NCBI GenBank assembly: GCA_016713225.1
Contig: JADJPO010000001.1
Location: 62,001 to 126,000 of the forward strand
DNA from: Kineosporiaceae bacterium
Lineage (GTDB): Bacteria > Actinomycetota > Actinomycetes > Actinomycetales > Kineosporiaceae
Length of the DNA: 64,000 bases
Direction: 5' to 3'
Position numbers and translations under genes: made by a program. The notes beneath the pieces are model-generated. The model was not told where the DNA came from, ran no database searches, and was given only the letters and a program-made list of their open reading frames with translations. Position 1 is the first letter of the stretch, and each line of letters begins with the position of its first letter. This document shows, one piece after another, positions 1-7,507 of the stretch.

Positions 1-190
1 CGAGCCAACCCGAGAGCCCGGTCGAGACGGCGATCAACGCGATGGTGCGCCAGGACGCGGGGCGCCGGGTGCCCAGGTCGAGTCGTGGCCTCTCGCCGCC
101 GGTCGTGGACCGCGGGGTGGGGACGGCGAGGCGCGGCAACCCCTGGTGTGGCGTGGCAGGTCCGGTGCGGCCGCGCCGAGGGCGGCTCAT
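1..190 (-). CDS. Partial membrane protein downstream of ApbE (possible ferric reductase-like protein)
   Basis: An ATG at 188-190 opens a frame that stays open to the window edge (63 codons visible). The first ~50 residues are basic and Pro/Arg-rich; then a hydrophobic stretch begins (TIALIAVSTGLSGWL), which looks like the first membrane helix. It lies 16 bp after the apbE stop on the same strand, so it is probably the last visible gene of that operon. ApbE partners are often flavocytochromes or ferric-reductase-like membrane proteins, so that is the best guess, but no diagnostic motif is visible. The ribosome binding site is poor, so the start is uncertain. Confidence 0.45.
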   Translation of the reverse strand, partial: MSRPRRGRTGPATPHQGLPRLAVPTPRSTTGGERPRLDLGTRRPASWRTIALIAVSTGLSGWL

Positions 191-206
191 GAGCCGTCGC
201 GGGTCG

Positions 207-1280
207 TCAATGGACATGGGATGCACTCCAGATGATGTCGTCGCGGATGGCCTCGCTGGCTTCGAGCCGACCGGATTCGTCGACCCAGAGCGCCGGCAGG
301 ACCTTGGCGTGCGCGAGCTCGGCGATCCGGTGGCGTCCGGCGATCAGCAGGGCCTTGCTCCAGACCTCGGCCCGAGCGGGGTCCGAGTCGAGCACGGTCA
401 CCGATCGCAGCCCGGTGTCGGCGCTGATCCCCGTGCGAGGATCGACCAGGTGGTGCACCTGGCGGCCGTCGACCTGCCAGGTGCGCTTGCGCAGCGAGGA
501 GGTGGCGCAGCCGATGTCGGTGACCTCGAGGACGGCGACCGGCTCGGAACCGCCGAGCGGATCCTCGACGCCGACCCGCCATGGCCCGCCGTCCGGCCCG
601 GGCCCGCTGAGGGCACAGTCACCACCCGCCTCGACCAGGTAGCCGGCGCCGGCCTCGAACAGCAGGTGTGCGGCCCAGCGCACCGCCAACCCCTTGCCGA
701 TGCCGCCGAGGTCGATCGGAACCGGTCCCACCGCCACGGCGCGGTGGTGTCGATCCAGGCCCGGTGCCCACGGCGCCGTCCCGGTGGAGGTCCGGGCGGA
801 TGTCCCGAGAGCTGTCCCGCCGGCCGTCCCCGAGGTCACGGGGACGATCGAGGGGATGTCGTCCGGGGTGCGGCCGGCCGACAGCCGCACCGGGCCATCC
901 CCGAACGGCAGCGTCCGGTCGTAGCCCATCGCGACCAGTGAGGTCAGCACCCGAGGGTCGAACAGGCCCTCGGTCTCGAGGTGAGCCCCCGCCGCCTCGG
1001 CGATCGCGAGGTAGCACTCCTGCGGCACCTCGCACCACTGATCGGCCGCGGCGTTCGCCTGCATCAGCGCGCTGGTCGGGTCGAACCGGGTGCAGGTGCG
1101 CTCGACGCGCACGAACACCTGCTCGGCCTCGGCCAGCAGCGCCGCCGCCCGCGCCCCGGGCCCGACCACCTGCAGGGTGACGTCGGTGTTCATGGCCCGG
1201 AACCTGCGGACGAGGGGGACCAGCCCCTCCGGAGAGGGGCTGGTCGAGGTGATGCCAGGACTCATCGCCAGGTCCGTCAC
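207..1280 (-). CDS. apbE: FAD:protein FMN transferase (ApbE family)
   Basis: The 357-residue product matches the ApbE family, which covalently attaches FMN to Thr/Ser of redox proteins in a Mg-dependent reaction and acts at the outer face of the membrane. Visible family signatures are RFRAMNTDVTLQV near the N-terminus, CTRFDPTSALMQAN, the central DLGGIGKG loop with VEAGGDCALSG, and the C-terminal HHLVDPRTG block followed by SVTVL and AEVWSKALL. The start is GTG (1278-1280), overlapping the stop of the upstream gene as GTGA; an ATG at 1265 is an alternative. A ~40-residue Thr/Gly-rich insertion lies around residues 145-180. No clear signal peptide is seen. It sits in an operon with a two-component system, suggesting regulated flavinylation of a membrane or secreted redox protein. 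Confidence 0.9.
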   Translation of the reverse strand: MTDLAMSPGITSTSPSPEGLVPLVRRFRAMNTDVTLQVVGPGARAAALLAEAEQVFVRVERTCTRFDPTSALMQANAAADQWCEVPQECYLAIAEAAGAHLETEGLFDPRVLTSLVAMGYDRTLPFGDGPVRLSAGRTPDDIPSIVPVTSGTAGGTALGTSARTSTGTAPWAPGLDRHHRAVAVGPVPIDLGGIGKGLAVRWAAHLLFEAGAGYLVEAGGDCALSGPGPDGGPWRVGVEDPLGGSEPVAVLEVTDIGCATSSLRKRTWQVDGRQVHHLVDPRTGISADTGLRSVTVLDSDPARAEVWSKALLIAGRHRIAELAHAKVLPALWVDESGRLEASEAIRDDIIWSASHVH

Positions 1281-1795
1281 GACCCACCGGTGCTGGCGGT
1301 GGTTGTCGGCGCAGGCGCAGGCGCCGGCTTCGTGGTGGTCGGCGCGGGCGCCGGCTTCGTCGTGGTCGGGGCAGGAGCCGGCTTCGTGGTGGTCGGCGCC
1401 GGAGCCGGAGCGGTTCCGGTGGGTGCCGGTGCCGGGGTGGTCGCGCCACCGGTCGGCGGGGTGGTGGTGCCGGTGCCGGGCGCCTTGCCCCGCAACGCGG
1501 CGACGTCCTTGCGCAGCGCGGCCACCTGACGGCGCATGGTGCGGACCTGAGCCACCTGGGCCCTGATCTGACGCTCGAGGTCCTTGTCGCGGGGCGAGCT
1601 CTTGTGCTCCCCCTGGACCGCGGCGCTGGTCAGCGCCGTGTTGGTGGCGGCAGCAGGAGTCGAGGGCAGCACCGGGTCGTGGTCGGCCGTCCAGCCCATG
1701 GTGCCGGCGAAGACAGCGGCCGAAGCCGGCGCCAACAACGCCGCGGCAGACCAGCGCGAGTGGCGGCCGACCTCGGGGGTGGTGGTGTCAGTCAT
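1277..1795 (-). CDS. Membrane-anchored coiled-coil protein with Pro/Thr repeat tail
   Basis: A 172-residue protein from the ATG at 1795, which overlaps the stop of the upstream acidic-tail gene (ATGACTGA). Residues ~15-35 form one hydrophobic segment (AALLAPASAAVFAGTMGW), followed by a ~45-residue charged, heptad-like stretch (RDKDLERQIRAQVAQVR, then MRRQVAALRKDVAALRG). The C-terminus is a low-complexity tail made of a repeated PAPAPTTTK unit. No known domain is recognised; the design suggests an anchored extracytoplasmic protein with a coiled coil and a wall-spanning Pro/Thr linker. It overlaps apbE by 4 nt. Because of the 74-bp duplication upstream, this frame is also continuous with the 5' half of the preceding gene, so an in-frame fusion product starting at 2443 (388 residues) is possible. 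Confidence 0.6.
   Translation of the reverse strand: MTDTTTPEVGRHSRWSAAALLAPASAAVFAGTMGWTADHDPVLPSTPAAATNTALTSAAVQGEHKSSPRDKDLERQIRAQVAQVRTMRRQVAALRKDVAALRGKAPGTGTTTPPTGGATTPAPAPTGTAPAPAPTTTKPAPAPTTTKPAPAPTTTKPAPAPAPTTTASTGGS
1303..1410. repeat. 27-bp tandem repeat encoding PAPAPTTTK
   Basis: Roughly four imperfect 27-bp units (unit boundaries near 1331, 1358 and 1385). Each encodes Pro-Ala-Pro-Ala-Pro-Thr-Thr-Thr-Lys on the minus strand. The unit is in frame, so copy number would change tail length without breaking the gene. Confidence 0.8.
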
Positions 1796-2443
1796 CGTCG
1801 CCAGACTCCTTCTTGTCGCGCTTCTCGTCATCGTCGTCATCGTGGGAGGTGTTGCCGGTCGCGGAGCCGCCACCGGTGGAACCGCTGGACGATCCGCTGG
1901 CCCCGGTGCTGGTGTGCGTCGAGGGGCGGTGGTCGCGGGGGTGGTCTGGGACGATCCGCTGGACGATCCGCTGGCCCCGGTGCTGGTGTGCGTCGAGGGA
2001 GCAGCGGTCGCGGGGCTCGATTGGCCGGGACCGCCGGACCAGTCGCCCGAGTGGTCCTCTTGGTACCAACCCCCTTCGTGGGAGTGTTCGTGGTCGGAGC
2101 CCGGCACCGCAGGCCCGGAGGCACTCGGCGACGGGCTGGTGGACGTACCGGGCAGTCCGCCGGCCACACCCTCGGCCTTGGCCAGCGCGATCTCCTGCTT
2201 CAGCAGGTCGGCCTCGGCAGCCAGCTTGGCGTTCTCGGACGTCAGCTGATCGAGGGCCTTCTGAAGCCCGGACCTCGCGGTGGAGGCGCCCTTCGCAGAC
2301 CCTCCGAGTGACTGCGAGGTCACGGCTGTGGACGCGGCGGATGCCGTTCCTGTGGTCAGGCCCAGTGCCACCCCCGCACCGCCCAGTAGTGCGGCGGTCG
2401 CGGCGGCGGTTGCACCGACCCGACGTGAGTGATTCATCGACAT
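1788..2443 (-). pseudogene. Secreted acidic-tail protein, frame disrupted by a 74-bp duplication
   Basis: The 5' part (ATG at 2443) encodes a signal-peptide-like N-terminus (GATAAATAALLGGAGVALGL then TASA), a short coiled coil (QKALDQLTSENAKLAAEADL) and a His/Gly/Asp-rich region. The natural-looking C-terminus, ending in DDDDDEKRDKKESGDDD at 1788, is in a different frame. A 42-bp direct repeat 74 bp apart (1884-1925 and 1958-1999) lies exactly where the frame changes. Both copies encode STHTSTGASGSSSG, each in its own frame. Removing one 74-bp unit restores a 193-residue protein resembling the acidic-tailed protein at 4737-5330. As it stands, translation from 2443 continues in frame into the next gene. 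Whether this is a mutation, assembly error or switch is unknown. Confidence 0.6.
1884..1999. repeat. 42-bp direct repeat (1884-1925 and 1958-1999), 74-bp period
   Basis: Two identical 42-bp copies start with GCTGGACGATCCGCTGG. The 74-bp offset is not a multiple of three. The 12-mer GACGATCCGCTG is additionally repeated at the edge of the second copy (1951-1974). This is a typical replication-slippage structure. Confidence 0.85.
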
Positions 2444-2484
2444 ACCTCATACCCTCGGAGGGCTGGATGAGGAATCCGCGAAGA

Positions 2485-2510
2485 GGACCATGAGAGGGCT
2501 CTCATGGTCC
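2485..2510. promoter_or_regulatory. Perfect 12-bp inverted repeat, probable operator
   Basis: GGACCATGAGAG, two bases, then CTCTCATGGTCC. It lies 42 bp upstream of the start at 2443 and between it and the response-regulator gene. The core ATGAGAG-N2-CTCTCAT is shared with the palindrome at 5368-5393, which sits at nearly the same distance from the other acidic-tail gene. This favours an operator (possibly for the adjacent regulator) over a simple terminator, although no T-run follows either element to settle the point. Confidence 0.55.
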
Positions 2511-2526
2511 GATCAAGCGGTCCTCT

Positions 2527-3204
2527 TCACGCGGACGGCGTCACGTCCCGCAGCCGGTACCCGGCGCCGCGCAGGGTCTCGATCCGTTCGGCACCCACCT
2601 TGCGCCGCAGGTACCGGATGTAGACGTCCACCACGTTGGAGCCCGGGTCGAAGTCGTATCCCCAGACCTGGCTGAGCAACTGCTCGCGACTGAGTACCTG
2701 CCCCGGGTGGCGGATCAGGGTCTCGAGCAGGGAGTACTCCCGGGCCGACAGGTCGATCTGCCGTCCGGCGGCCAGCACCCGCCGGGAGCTCGGATCGAGG
2801 GCCAGATCGCCGTAGCGCAGCACCGAGGGTTCGGGAGCGCGGCCCTCCGAACGCAGCCGCAACCGGATCCGGGCCAACAGCTCCTCGAACCGGAACGGCT
2901 TGGGCATGTAGTCGTCGGCACCGCTCTCGAGGCCGGCGACGGTGTCGTGCACGCCGGTGCGGGCCGTGAGGATGATCACCGGCAGCGCACTGCCGCCGCG
3001 GCGGAGCTTGCCCAGGACGGCGAAGCCGTCCAGCAGCGGGAGTCCGATGTCCAGCACCAACAGGTCGTGGTCGCCGCTCACCGCCTCGTCGTAGGCCGCC
3101 TGACCGTCACCGACGACGGTGACGGTGTAGCCGCTGGCGCGCAGGCCCTTGTCGATGAACGAGGCGATGCGCGCCTCGTCCTCGGCGACCAGGATGCGGC
3201 TCAT
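2527..3204 (-). CDS. OmpR/PhoB-family response regulator
   Basis: A 225-residue two-domain regulator. The receiver domain (1-~115) has the acidic pocket (EDE at 8-10), phospho-acceptor Asp52 in LLVLDIGLPLLDGF, Thr in ILTART and the conserved Lys in ADDYMPKPF. The C-terminal winged helix (~130-220) has the usual ARE-Y-LLE, HPGQVLSREQLLSQVWGYDF and VDVYIRYLRRK motifs. It follows the sensor kinase gene by 34 bp and so is almost certainly its partner. Its likely targets are the two palindromic sites of this operon (inference from position). Confidence 0.93.
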   Translation of the reverse strand: MSRILVAEDEARIASFIDKGLRASGYTVTVVGDGQAAYDEAVSGDHDLLVLDIGLPLLDGFAVLGKLRRGGSALPVIILTARTGVHDTVAGLESGADDYMPKPFRFEELLARIRLRLRSEGRAPEPSVLRYGDLALDPSSRRVLAAGRQIDLSAREYSLLETLIRHPGQVLSREQLLSQVWGYDFDPGSNVVDVYIRYLRRKVGAERIETLRGAGYRLRDVTPSA

Positions 3205-3238
3205 GCCAGCGTTCCGTTCTCGGGTCCGGCCGTGCAGG

Positions 3239-4747
3239 TCACGATCTCATCCTCACGCTGGACGTCGGTGGGCCGTTCTGGTGCCCGCTCTGCTTGTCGG
3301 GCCAGGGAGAGGGTGGTTGCGTCCGGGCGACGACGGTCAGCGGCATGATCAGGGTGAACCGGGCTCCTGGTTGCCGACCGGGCGGGGTCTCGGTCGGCCT
3401 GCTGAGCTCGACCGTGCCGCCATGGGCCGCCGCGATGCTGGAGACGATCGACAGACCCAGCCCCGAGCTGTGGGTCTCACCCCGGGACACCCCGGCCCGA
3501 CCGAACCGGGCGAAGATCCGCTCGGCGTCCTCGGGGGCCACGCCGGGGCCGCTGTCGCGGACCCAGAGTTGTACCTGCCCGCGCGAGAGGACGCCCCCGA
3601 CGGCGACCACGTCGTCCGGTTGGGTGTGCCTCACCGCGTTGTCGGTGAGCTGCAGCATCGCCTGCGTGAGGCGATGAGCGTCGGCGACCACGACGGCGTT
3701 GATCGTGGAGTCGAGCACCCAGTGCCGATCGGCCAGCGCCTGGGCCTTGTCGAACACGTCCCGCAGCAGGCGGTCGAGATCGACACTCTCGAAGCGCACG
3801 AAGTCGGGCCGCCCGGTCTGGGCCAGCACGATCAGGTCGTTGACCAGGCGACCCATGCGGTCGAGTTCGTCCATCACCAGGTCGCGGGTGGCTTCGACCT
3901 CCGCCGGGTCGGCCGGATCGAGGACCTCGAGGTGGCCCTGCACGATGGTGATCGGGGTGCGCAGTTCGTGGCCGGCGTCGTCCAGGAAGCGTTGTTGGGT
4001 GTCGAAGGCGCCGGCCAGCCGATCGAGCATCGCGTTCACGGTGCGGGTCAACTGCGTCACGTCGTCCCGCCCGGTCACCGGGATCCGCGTGTTCAGGTCA
4101 CCCGGTGAGATCGCCTGGGTCGCCTCGCGCAGCACCCGTAGCGGCCGCAGCAGTCGGCCCGCGACGAGCCAGCCACCAACGCCGATGATCACCAGGGCGA
4201 TCATGGCCAGGACGGCGAACTGGGTGGCGCTGGTGGTGAGCCGTTCGAGGGCGGGCTTCAGGCTGATGGCCACGACCAGCGAGCCGACCTGCTTGCTGCT
4301 GCTGTTCTGTAGTTGCATCACGACGTAGCGCACCGGCCCGGCGGTCACGGAGTCGAGCTGGCGGATGCGGGTGGGGGCGTCGGGTGGCAGGGCGGCCACC
4401 TGGGCCAGCAGGTCCGGCTCCTTCGTGATCTGGAACGCCGGGTCCGAGGTGACGAAGGTCAGGTTGCCGTCGATGAAGCCTCCGACCACCTCGCCGTCGA
4501 CCGGGACATGTTGGCCCATGACCGCCTGCAACAGCTCACTCATCGACTGACTGGTGTTCTGGTCCACCTCCTGGCGGAACTGGCCCACGTCGGCCAGCAG
4601 CACCGAGTCCAGGTGATCGATCAGCTGGCGACGCTCGAACACCGTGAAGGCCGAACCGGCGAAGGCCATGCCCAGGGCCGCGAGCAGCAGCACCGTGGCC
4701 AGGATGCGAGCACGGACACCGATCGTCAGCCGACGCTCAGTCGTCAT
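3239..4747 (-). CDS. Sensor histidine kinase (HAMP, HisKA, HATPase)
   Basis: The ATG at 4747 overlaps the upstream stop and gives 502 residues. One transmembrane helix lies at ~11-36, an extracytoplasmic sensor domain at ~37-170, and a second helix around AVLAMIALVIIGVGGWLV. These are followed by HAMP, a dimerisation/phospho-acceptor helix with His in DDAGHELRTP, and an HATPase domain with DNAVRHT, VRDSGPGV, FGRAG and GLGLSIV boxes. It is an orthodox class I kinase. The sensor domain has no recognisable fold. The signal is unknown; the association with ApbE suggests redox or envelope sensing. Confidence 0.92.
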   Translation of the reverse strand: MTTERRLTIGVRARILATVLLLAALGMAFAGSAFTVFERRQLIDHLDSVLLADVGQFRQEVDQNTSQSMSELLQAVMGQHVPVDGEVVGGFIDGNLTFVTSDPAFQITKEPDLLAQVAALPPDAPTRIRQLDSVTAGPVRYVVMQLQNSSSKQVGSLVVAISLKPALERLTTSATQFAVLAMIALVIIGVGGWLVAGRLLRPLRVLREATQAISPGDLNTRIPVTGRDDVTQLTRTVNAMLDRLAGAFDTQQRFLDDAGHELRTPITIVQGHLEVLDPADPAEVEATRDLVMDELDRMGRLVNDLIVLAQTGRPDFVRFESVDLDRLLRDVFDKAQALADRHWVLDSTINAVVVADAHRLTQAMLQLTDNAVRHTQPDDVVAVGGVLSRGQVQLWVRDSGPGVAPEDAERIFARFGRAGVSRGETHSSGLGLSIVSSIAAAHGGTVELSRPTETPPGRQPGARFTLIMPLTVVARTQPPSPWPDKQSGHQNGPPTSSVRMRS

Positions 4748-5330
4748 CCTTGTCCGTATTGCGGGTGGAGCGCGAGCTCGTGGACTTGTCGTCGTCCTCG
4801 TCGTCATCGTCGGAGCTGACGGTCCGAACGCGCGTCGGCTGAATCGTCTGCGGGGCCGGCGTGCTCGTGGGCCCGGTGGTGGGTCGGGTCGTGGGATAGG
4901 TGGTCGTCCCGACCGGCCGCGCGGCGGTCGAGGTTGTGGGCTGCCCCGTCGGGCGAGCCACGGAGGTGCTGGTGACCCCGGTGACGGTCGACGACGTGGG
5001 TGGCGCGTGACTCGCGGCGTCACCGATGATCACGGCCGTGGATCCCGAGGACGGCTGCGACGTCGCGCCCGGAGAGCTGGTGGTGAAGGCGACCGGGGCG
5101 GTGTGATCCGCATCCGGGTCGGTCTCGGCGGTCGATGACCCGGCCGTCATCGGCGGCGCCGTGGGATCGGCCATCATCACCGTGCCGTCGGCGCGAATCA
5201 CCAGAGCGGGGCTGACGATCCGGCCGTCAGGTTTCGGCGTGATGACCGAGGCCCAGGCTGCCGGGCCCCAGACGACGCCGGCACCGAGCAACGTGGCTCC
5301 CACGACGCCGACCTGCCACCCACGCATCAC
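4737..5330 (-). CDS. Secreted Ser/Thr-rich protein with acidic tail
   Basis: A 197-residue protein with a signal-peptide-like start (VGVVGATLLGAGVVWGPAAWAS), a short segment (ITPKPDGRIVSPALVIRADG) and then a long Thr/Pro/Ser-rich low-complexity region. It ends in an Asp/Glu-rich tail (SDDDDEDDDKS and DKDDD). The composition and tail resemble the broken gene at 1788-2443, suggesting a paralogous pair flanking the kinase/regulator genes. It overlaps the kinase start by 11 nt, so it is translationally coupled. No domain is recognised; an extracytoplasmic cation- or cell-wall-associated role is only a guess. Confidence 0.7.
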   Translation of the reverse strand: MMRGWQVGVVGATLLGAGVVWGPAAWASVITPKPDGRIVSPALVIRADGTVMMADPTAPPMTAGSSTAETDPDADHTAPVAFTTSSPGATSQPSSGSTAVIIGDAASHAPPTSSTVTGVTSTSVARPTGQPTTSTAARPVGTTTYPTTRPTTGPTSTPAPQTIQPTRVRTVSSDDDDEDDDKSTSSRSTRNTDKDDD

Positions 5331-5367
5331 ACCATCCTCGACCAGCTACTCGACAGCGACTGTGACA

Positions 5368-5393
5368 GCACGATGAGAGTCCTCTCATCGTGC
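5368..5393. promoter_or_regulatory. Perfect 12-bp inverted repeat, probable operator
   Basis: GCACGATGAGAG, two bases, then CTCTCATCGTGC. It lies 38 bp upstream of the start at 5330 and just after the stop of the GH26 gene (5402). It shares the core ATGAGAG-N2-CTCTCAT with 2485-2510. Terminator activity for the GH26 gene is an alternative reading. Confidence 0.55.
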
Positions 5394-5401
5394 CGACACG
5401 A

Positions 5402-7201
5402 TCAACCGCGGATGTTGCCCCAGGTCAGGCTCTGGTAAACGGCCTCTGAACGGGGGTTGGCCCCGTACCCGTGAATCGTGTAGGCGGGATCGCCACCGAA
5501 GACCACGTTGAAGTAGGCCATGTACAGCATCTTGCCGGCCGCCGCCGCAGGGATCTTCGCACCGATCTGCCAGGTGGCGGTGTTCGCGTGCTGGGCAGAC
5601 CAGGTGTGGACCGCGGTGATCCACTCAGGTGAGTCGCCGCCGCCGTCCGGCTTCAGACCCCACTCGGGCAGACCCATCGGCTTGCCGTGCTTGGCCGCGT
5701 ACTGGCGCCACGCCTCGATGCCCAGTGGGCTGCCGCCGCGCCAGCTGGTGGAGCTCGGGTCTTCGCTGTACCCGTCGTGGTAATAGTCCGGCGCGATCAC
5801 GTCGACCACGTCGTCACCGGGGTAATAGGTGTCGACGGGGACGCCGGAGTGGTCGCCGGAGTTCGGGCACCAGACGATGTAGGCCTCGGGCAGCGCCTCG
5901 CGCAGGATGCCGGCGTACCGCCGGAAGGCCGCCTTGAAGTCACCGACATTGCCGGAGTTGACGGACCACTCCGGGAACCAGGTGCCGTTGAACTCGTGGA
6001 ACGGCCGCAGGAAGGTCGGCCCGCTCGCGCCCTTGCGCACCGAGGCGATGGTCTGGGCGGCCTGGCGCCAGCGCGCGTCATAGGCGCCGTCGGCGGCGGC
6101 GGAGTAGTTCTCGCCGCTGCCCAGCACGGTGCCGCCGACGGCGATGTCGATGGCGCCCTTCCAGCCGGAGTAGTTGGCGGTCAGGCCGGACACGGTGCGC
6201 TGTTCCTCGTCGGAGCCGTCCGCCCACGTGCCCACGATGCTCAAGGGCTCGCCCTGCCAGGCCGCGAAGCTGCCGTCGGCGACTCCGACGCCACCGGCAC
6301 CGGCGTACCAGCCACCCATACGGCGTCCGTCGAGGACGACGCCGGACCGGCCGGCCGGCTTGGCCGCGGACTTCGTCCCGGTCGCCTTCGCGGTGGGCTT
6401 GCCACTGGTGCGGGCTCCGGGTGAGGCCGTGGGTGATGGTGTGCCGGACACACCCGCCGAGACGCTGGGCGTCGCGCCGCCGATCAGGCTCAGCGGCGGC
6501 ACCGAGGACGAGACGCTGGCCTGGGGTGTCTGGGCCAGAGCGGTCTGCAGATCGCGCTCGGACGTGCGCTGGGTGAGCGCCACCACCACGGCCCCCGAGA
6601 CCGTGAGCACACCGACCGTGGCCACGGCCGCCAGGCGCATCCGGCGCGAGCGTCGACCTGCGGCCCGGGTGTCCCGCTGGGTGCGGCGTCCGGCTCGGGT
6701 GACCGGGGCGTCGAGGTCGAGTTCACCGACGGCGCCGGCGGCGGCCGTGCGCGCGGCACGGCGGCTGGACGGCGGTCCGGGAGGGGCGGGGCGGCTCGAG
6801 GCACGGGTCGGCGGGGTGGCGCTGGTCGATGAGGCGGCGGGGGCGCCGGCCGGTGACGCGGCGGGGGACCGGAAGTCGATGATCGCGGTCGTGCCCGGCT
6901 CCACCGGGGTCAGGGCACGTCGACGAGGAGCCGCCGACCGAGCGGTTCCTGCCGATTCAGAGGTTGACGTGGACGCAGAGGTTGACGTTGACGCAGAGGT
7001 TGGTTCGAGGGCCAGTTCAGGGACCAACAGCACGGGCATCGCGTCAGCCACACGGCCGGCCTCGACCTCGGCTGCCGTGCTGCGCGCGCGCCGACGTCCG
7101 GAGCGCGAGGCGGGTTCGGCCGAGCTCAGGTGCAGGGCGAGCGTCGAGGTGTCGCGACGGGAGCGTCGAGCGCGACGGCCGGAGTCCGGCTCTGCACCCA
7201 A
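5402..7201 (-). CDS. Membrane-anchored glycoside hydrolase, GH26 (beta-mannanase-like)
   Basis: A 599-residue protein. The C-terminal ~300 residues look like a GH26 TIM barrel: GGWYAGAGGV start, acid/base Glu in FLRPFHEFNGTWFPEW, WCPNSGD, DVIAPDYYHDGY, and probable nucleophile Glu in MGLPEWGLK. A single hydrophobic segment (LAAVATVGVLTVSGAVVVAL) lies around residues 190-212. It is preceded by an unusual ~185-residue Arg/Ser-rich, presumably cytoplasmic region with TSASTSTSASTSTSESA repeats. The start is TTG at 7201, with GAGGTGAG five bases upstream. The catalytic domain would face outward. The substrate (mannan or another beta-1,4/1,3 glycan) cannot be decided. Confidence 0.8.
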   Translation of the reverse strand: MGAEPDSGRRARRSRRDTSTLALHLSSAEPASRSGRRRARSTAAEVEAGRVADAMPVLLVPELALEPTSASTSTSASTSTSESAGTARSAAPRRRALTPVEPGTTAIIDFRSPAASPAGAPAASSTSATPPTRASSRPAPPGPPSSRRAARTAAAGAVGELDLDAPVTRAGRRTQRDTRAAGRRSRRMRLAAVATVGVLTVSGAVVVALTQRTSERDLQTALAQTPQASVSSSVPPLSLIGGATPSVSAGVSGTPSPTASPGARTSGKPTAKATGTKSAAKPAGRSGVVLDGRRMGGWYAGAGGVGVADGSFAAWQGEPLSIVGTWADGSDEEQRTVSGLTANYSGWKGAIDIAVGGTVLGSGENYSAAADGAYDARWRQAAQTIASVRKGASGPTFLRPFHEFNGTWFPEWSVNSGNVGDFKAAFRRYAGILREALPEAYIVWCPNSGDHSGVPVDTYYPGDDVVDVIAPDYYHDGYSEDPSSTSWRGGSPLGIEAWRQYAAKHGKPMGLPEWGLKPDGGGDSPEWITAVHTWSAQHANTATWQIGAKIPAAAAGKMLYMAYFNVVFGGDPAYTIHGYGANPRSEAVYQSLTWGNIRG

Positions 7202-7507
7202 TCCAACTCACCTCAGCTCGAAGATGACATGACGTAGTGATCTGAACACGTAGGGCAAGTACTGCGAATCACCCAATCGAACCGAAACGCTACCAGGGGC
7301 CGGAGCTGCACGGACCCGGAACCAGCGGCGCCCAACCGGACTCTGACCAGCGTCTTTGCGAATAATTAGGGTTCCCTTGAAGATCCTCGGAAGGCCCGGC
7401 GTGCCGGGTCACATCCTGGGCGCCACCTCGCCGATCACCGGGTGGCGGCTCGAGTCGGGGGGCCGTCTCGTCTAGCGTTCGGCTGTCACCGGCGGGAGGG
7501 AACCACG
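7202..7507. other. Divergent intergenic region between GH26 and dcm genes
   Basis: Non-coding 306 bp. It holds the GH26 ribosome binding site at its left edge and a locally AT-rich patch around 7350-7380 (GCGAATAATTAGGGTTCCC), unusual in this GC-rich window and a likely promoter area. No convincing hexamers or repeats are seen. Confidence 0.4.

Noticed and set aside
42..941. 299-residue plus-strand open frame
   Set aside because: It is antisense to apbE and the next gene; the translation is Gly/Arg/Pro-rich with no domain.
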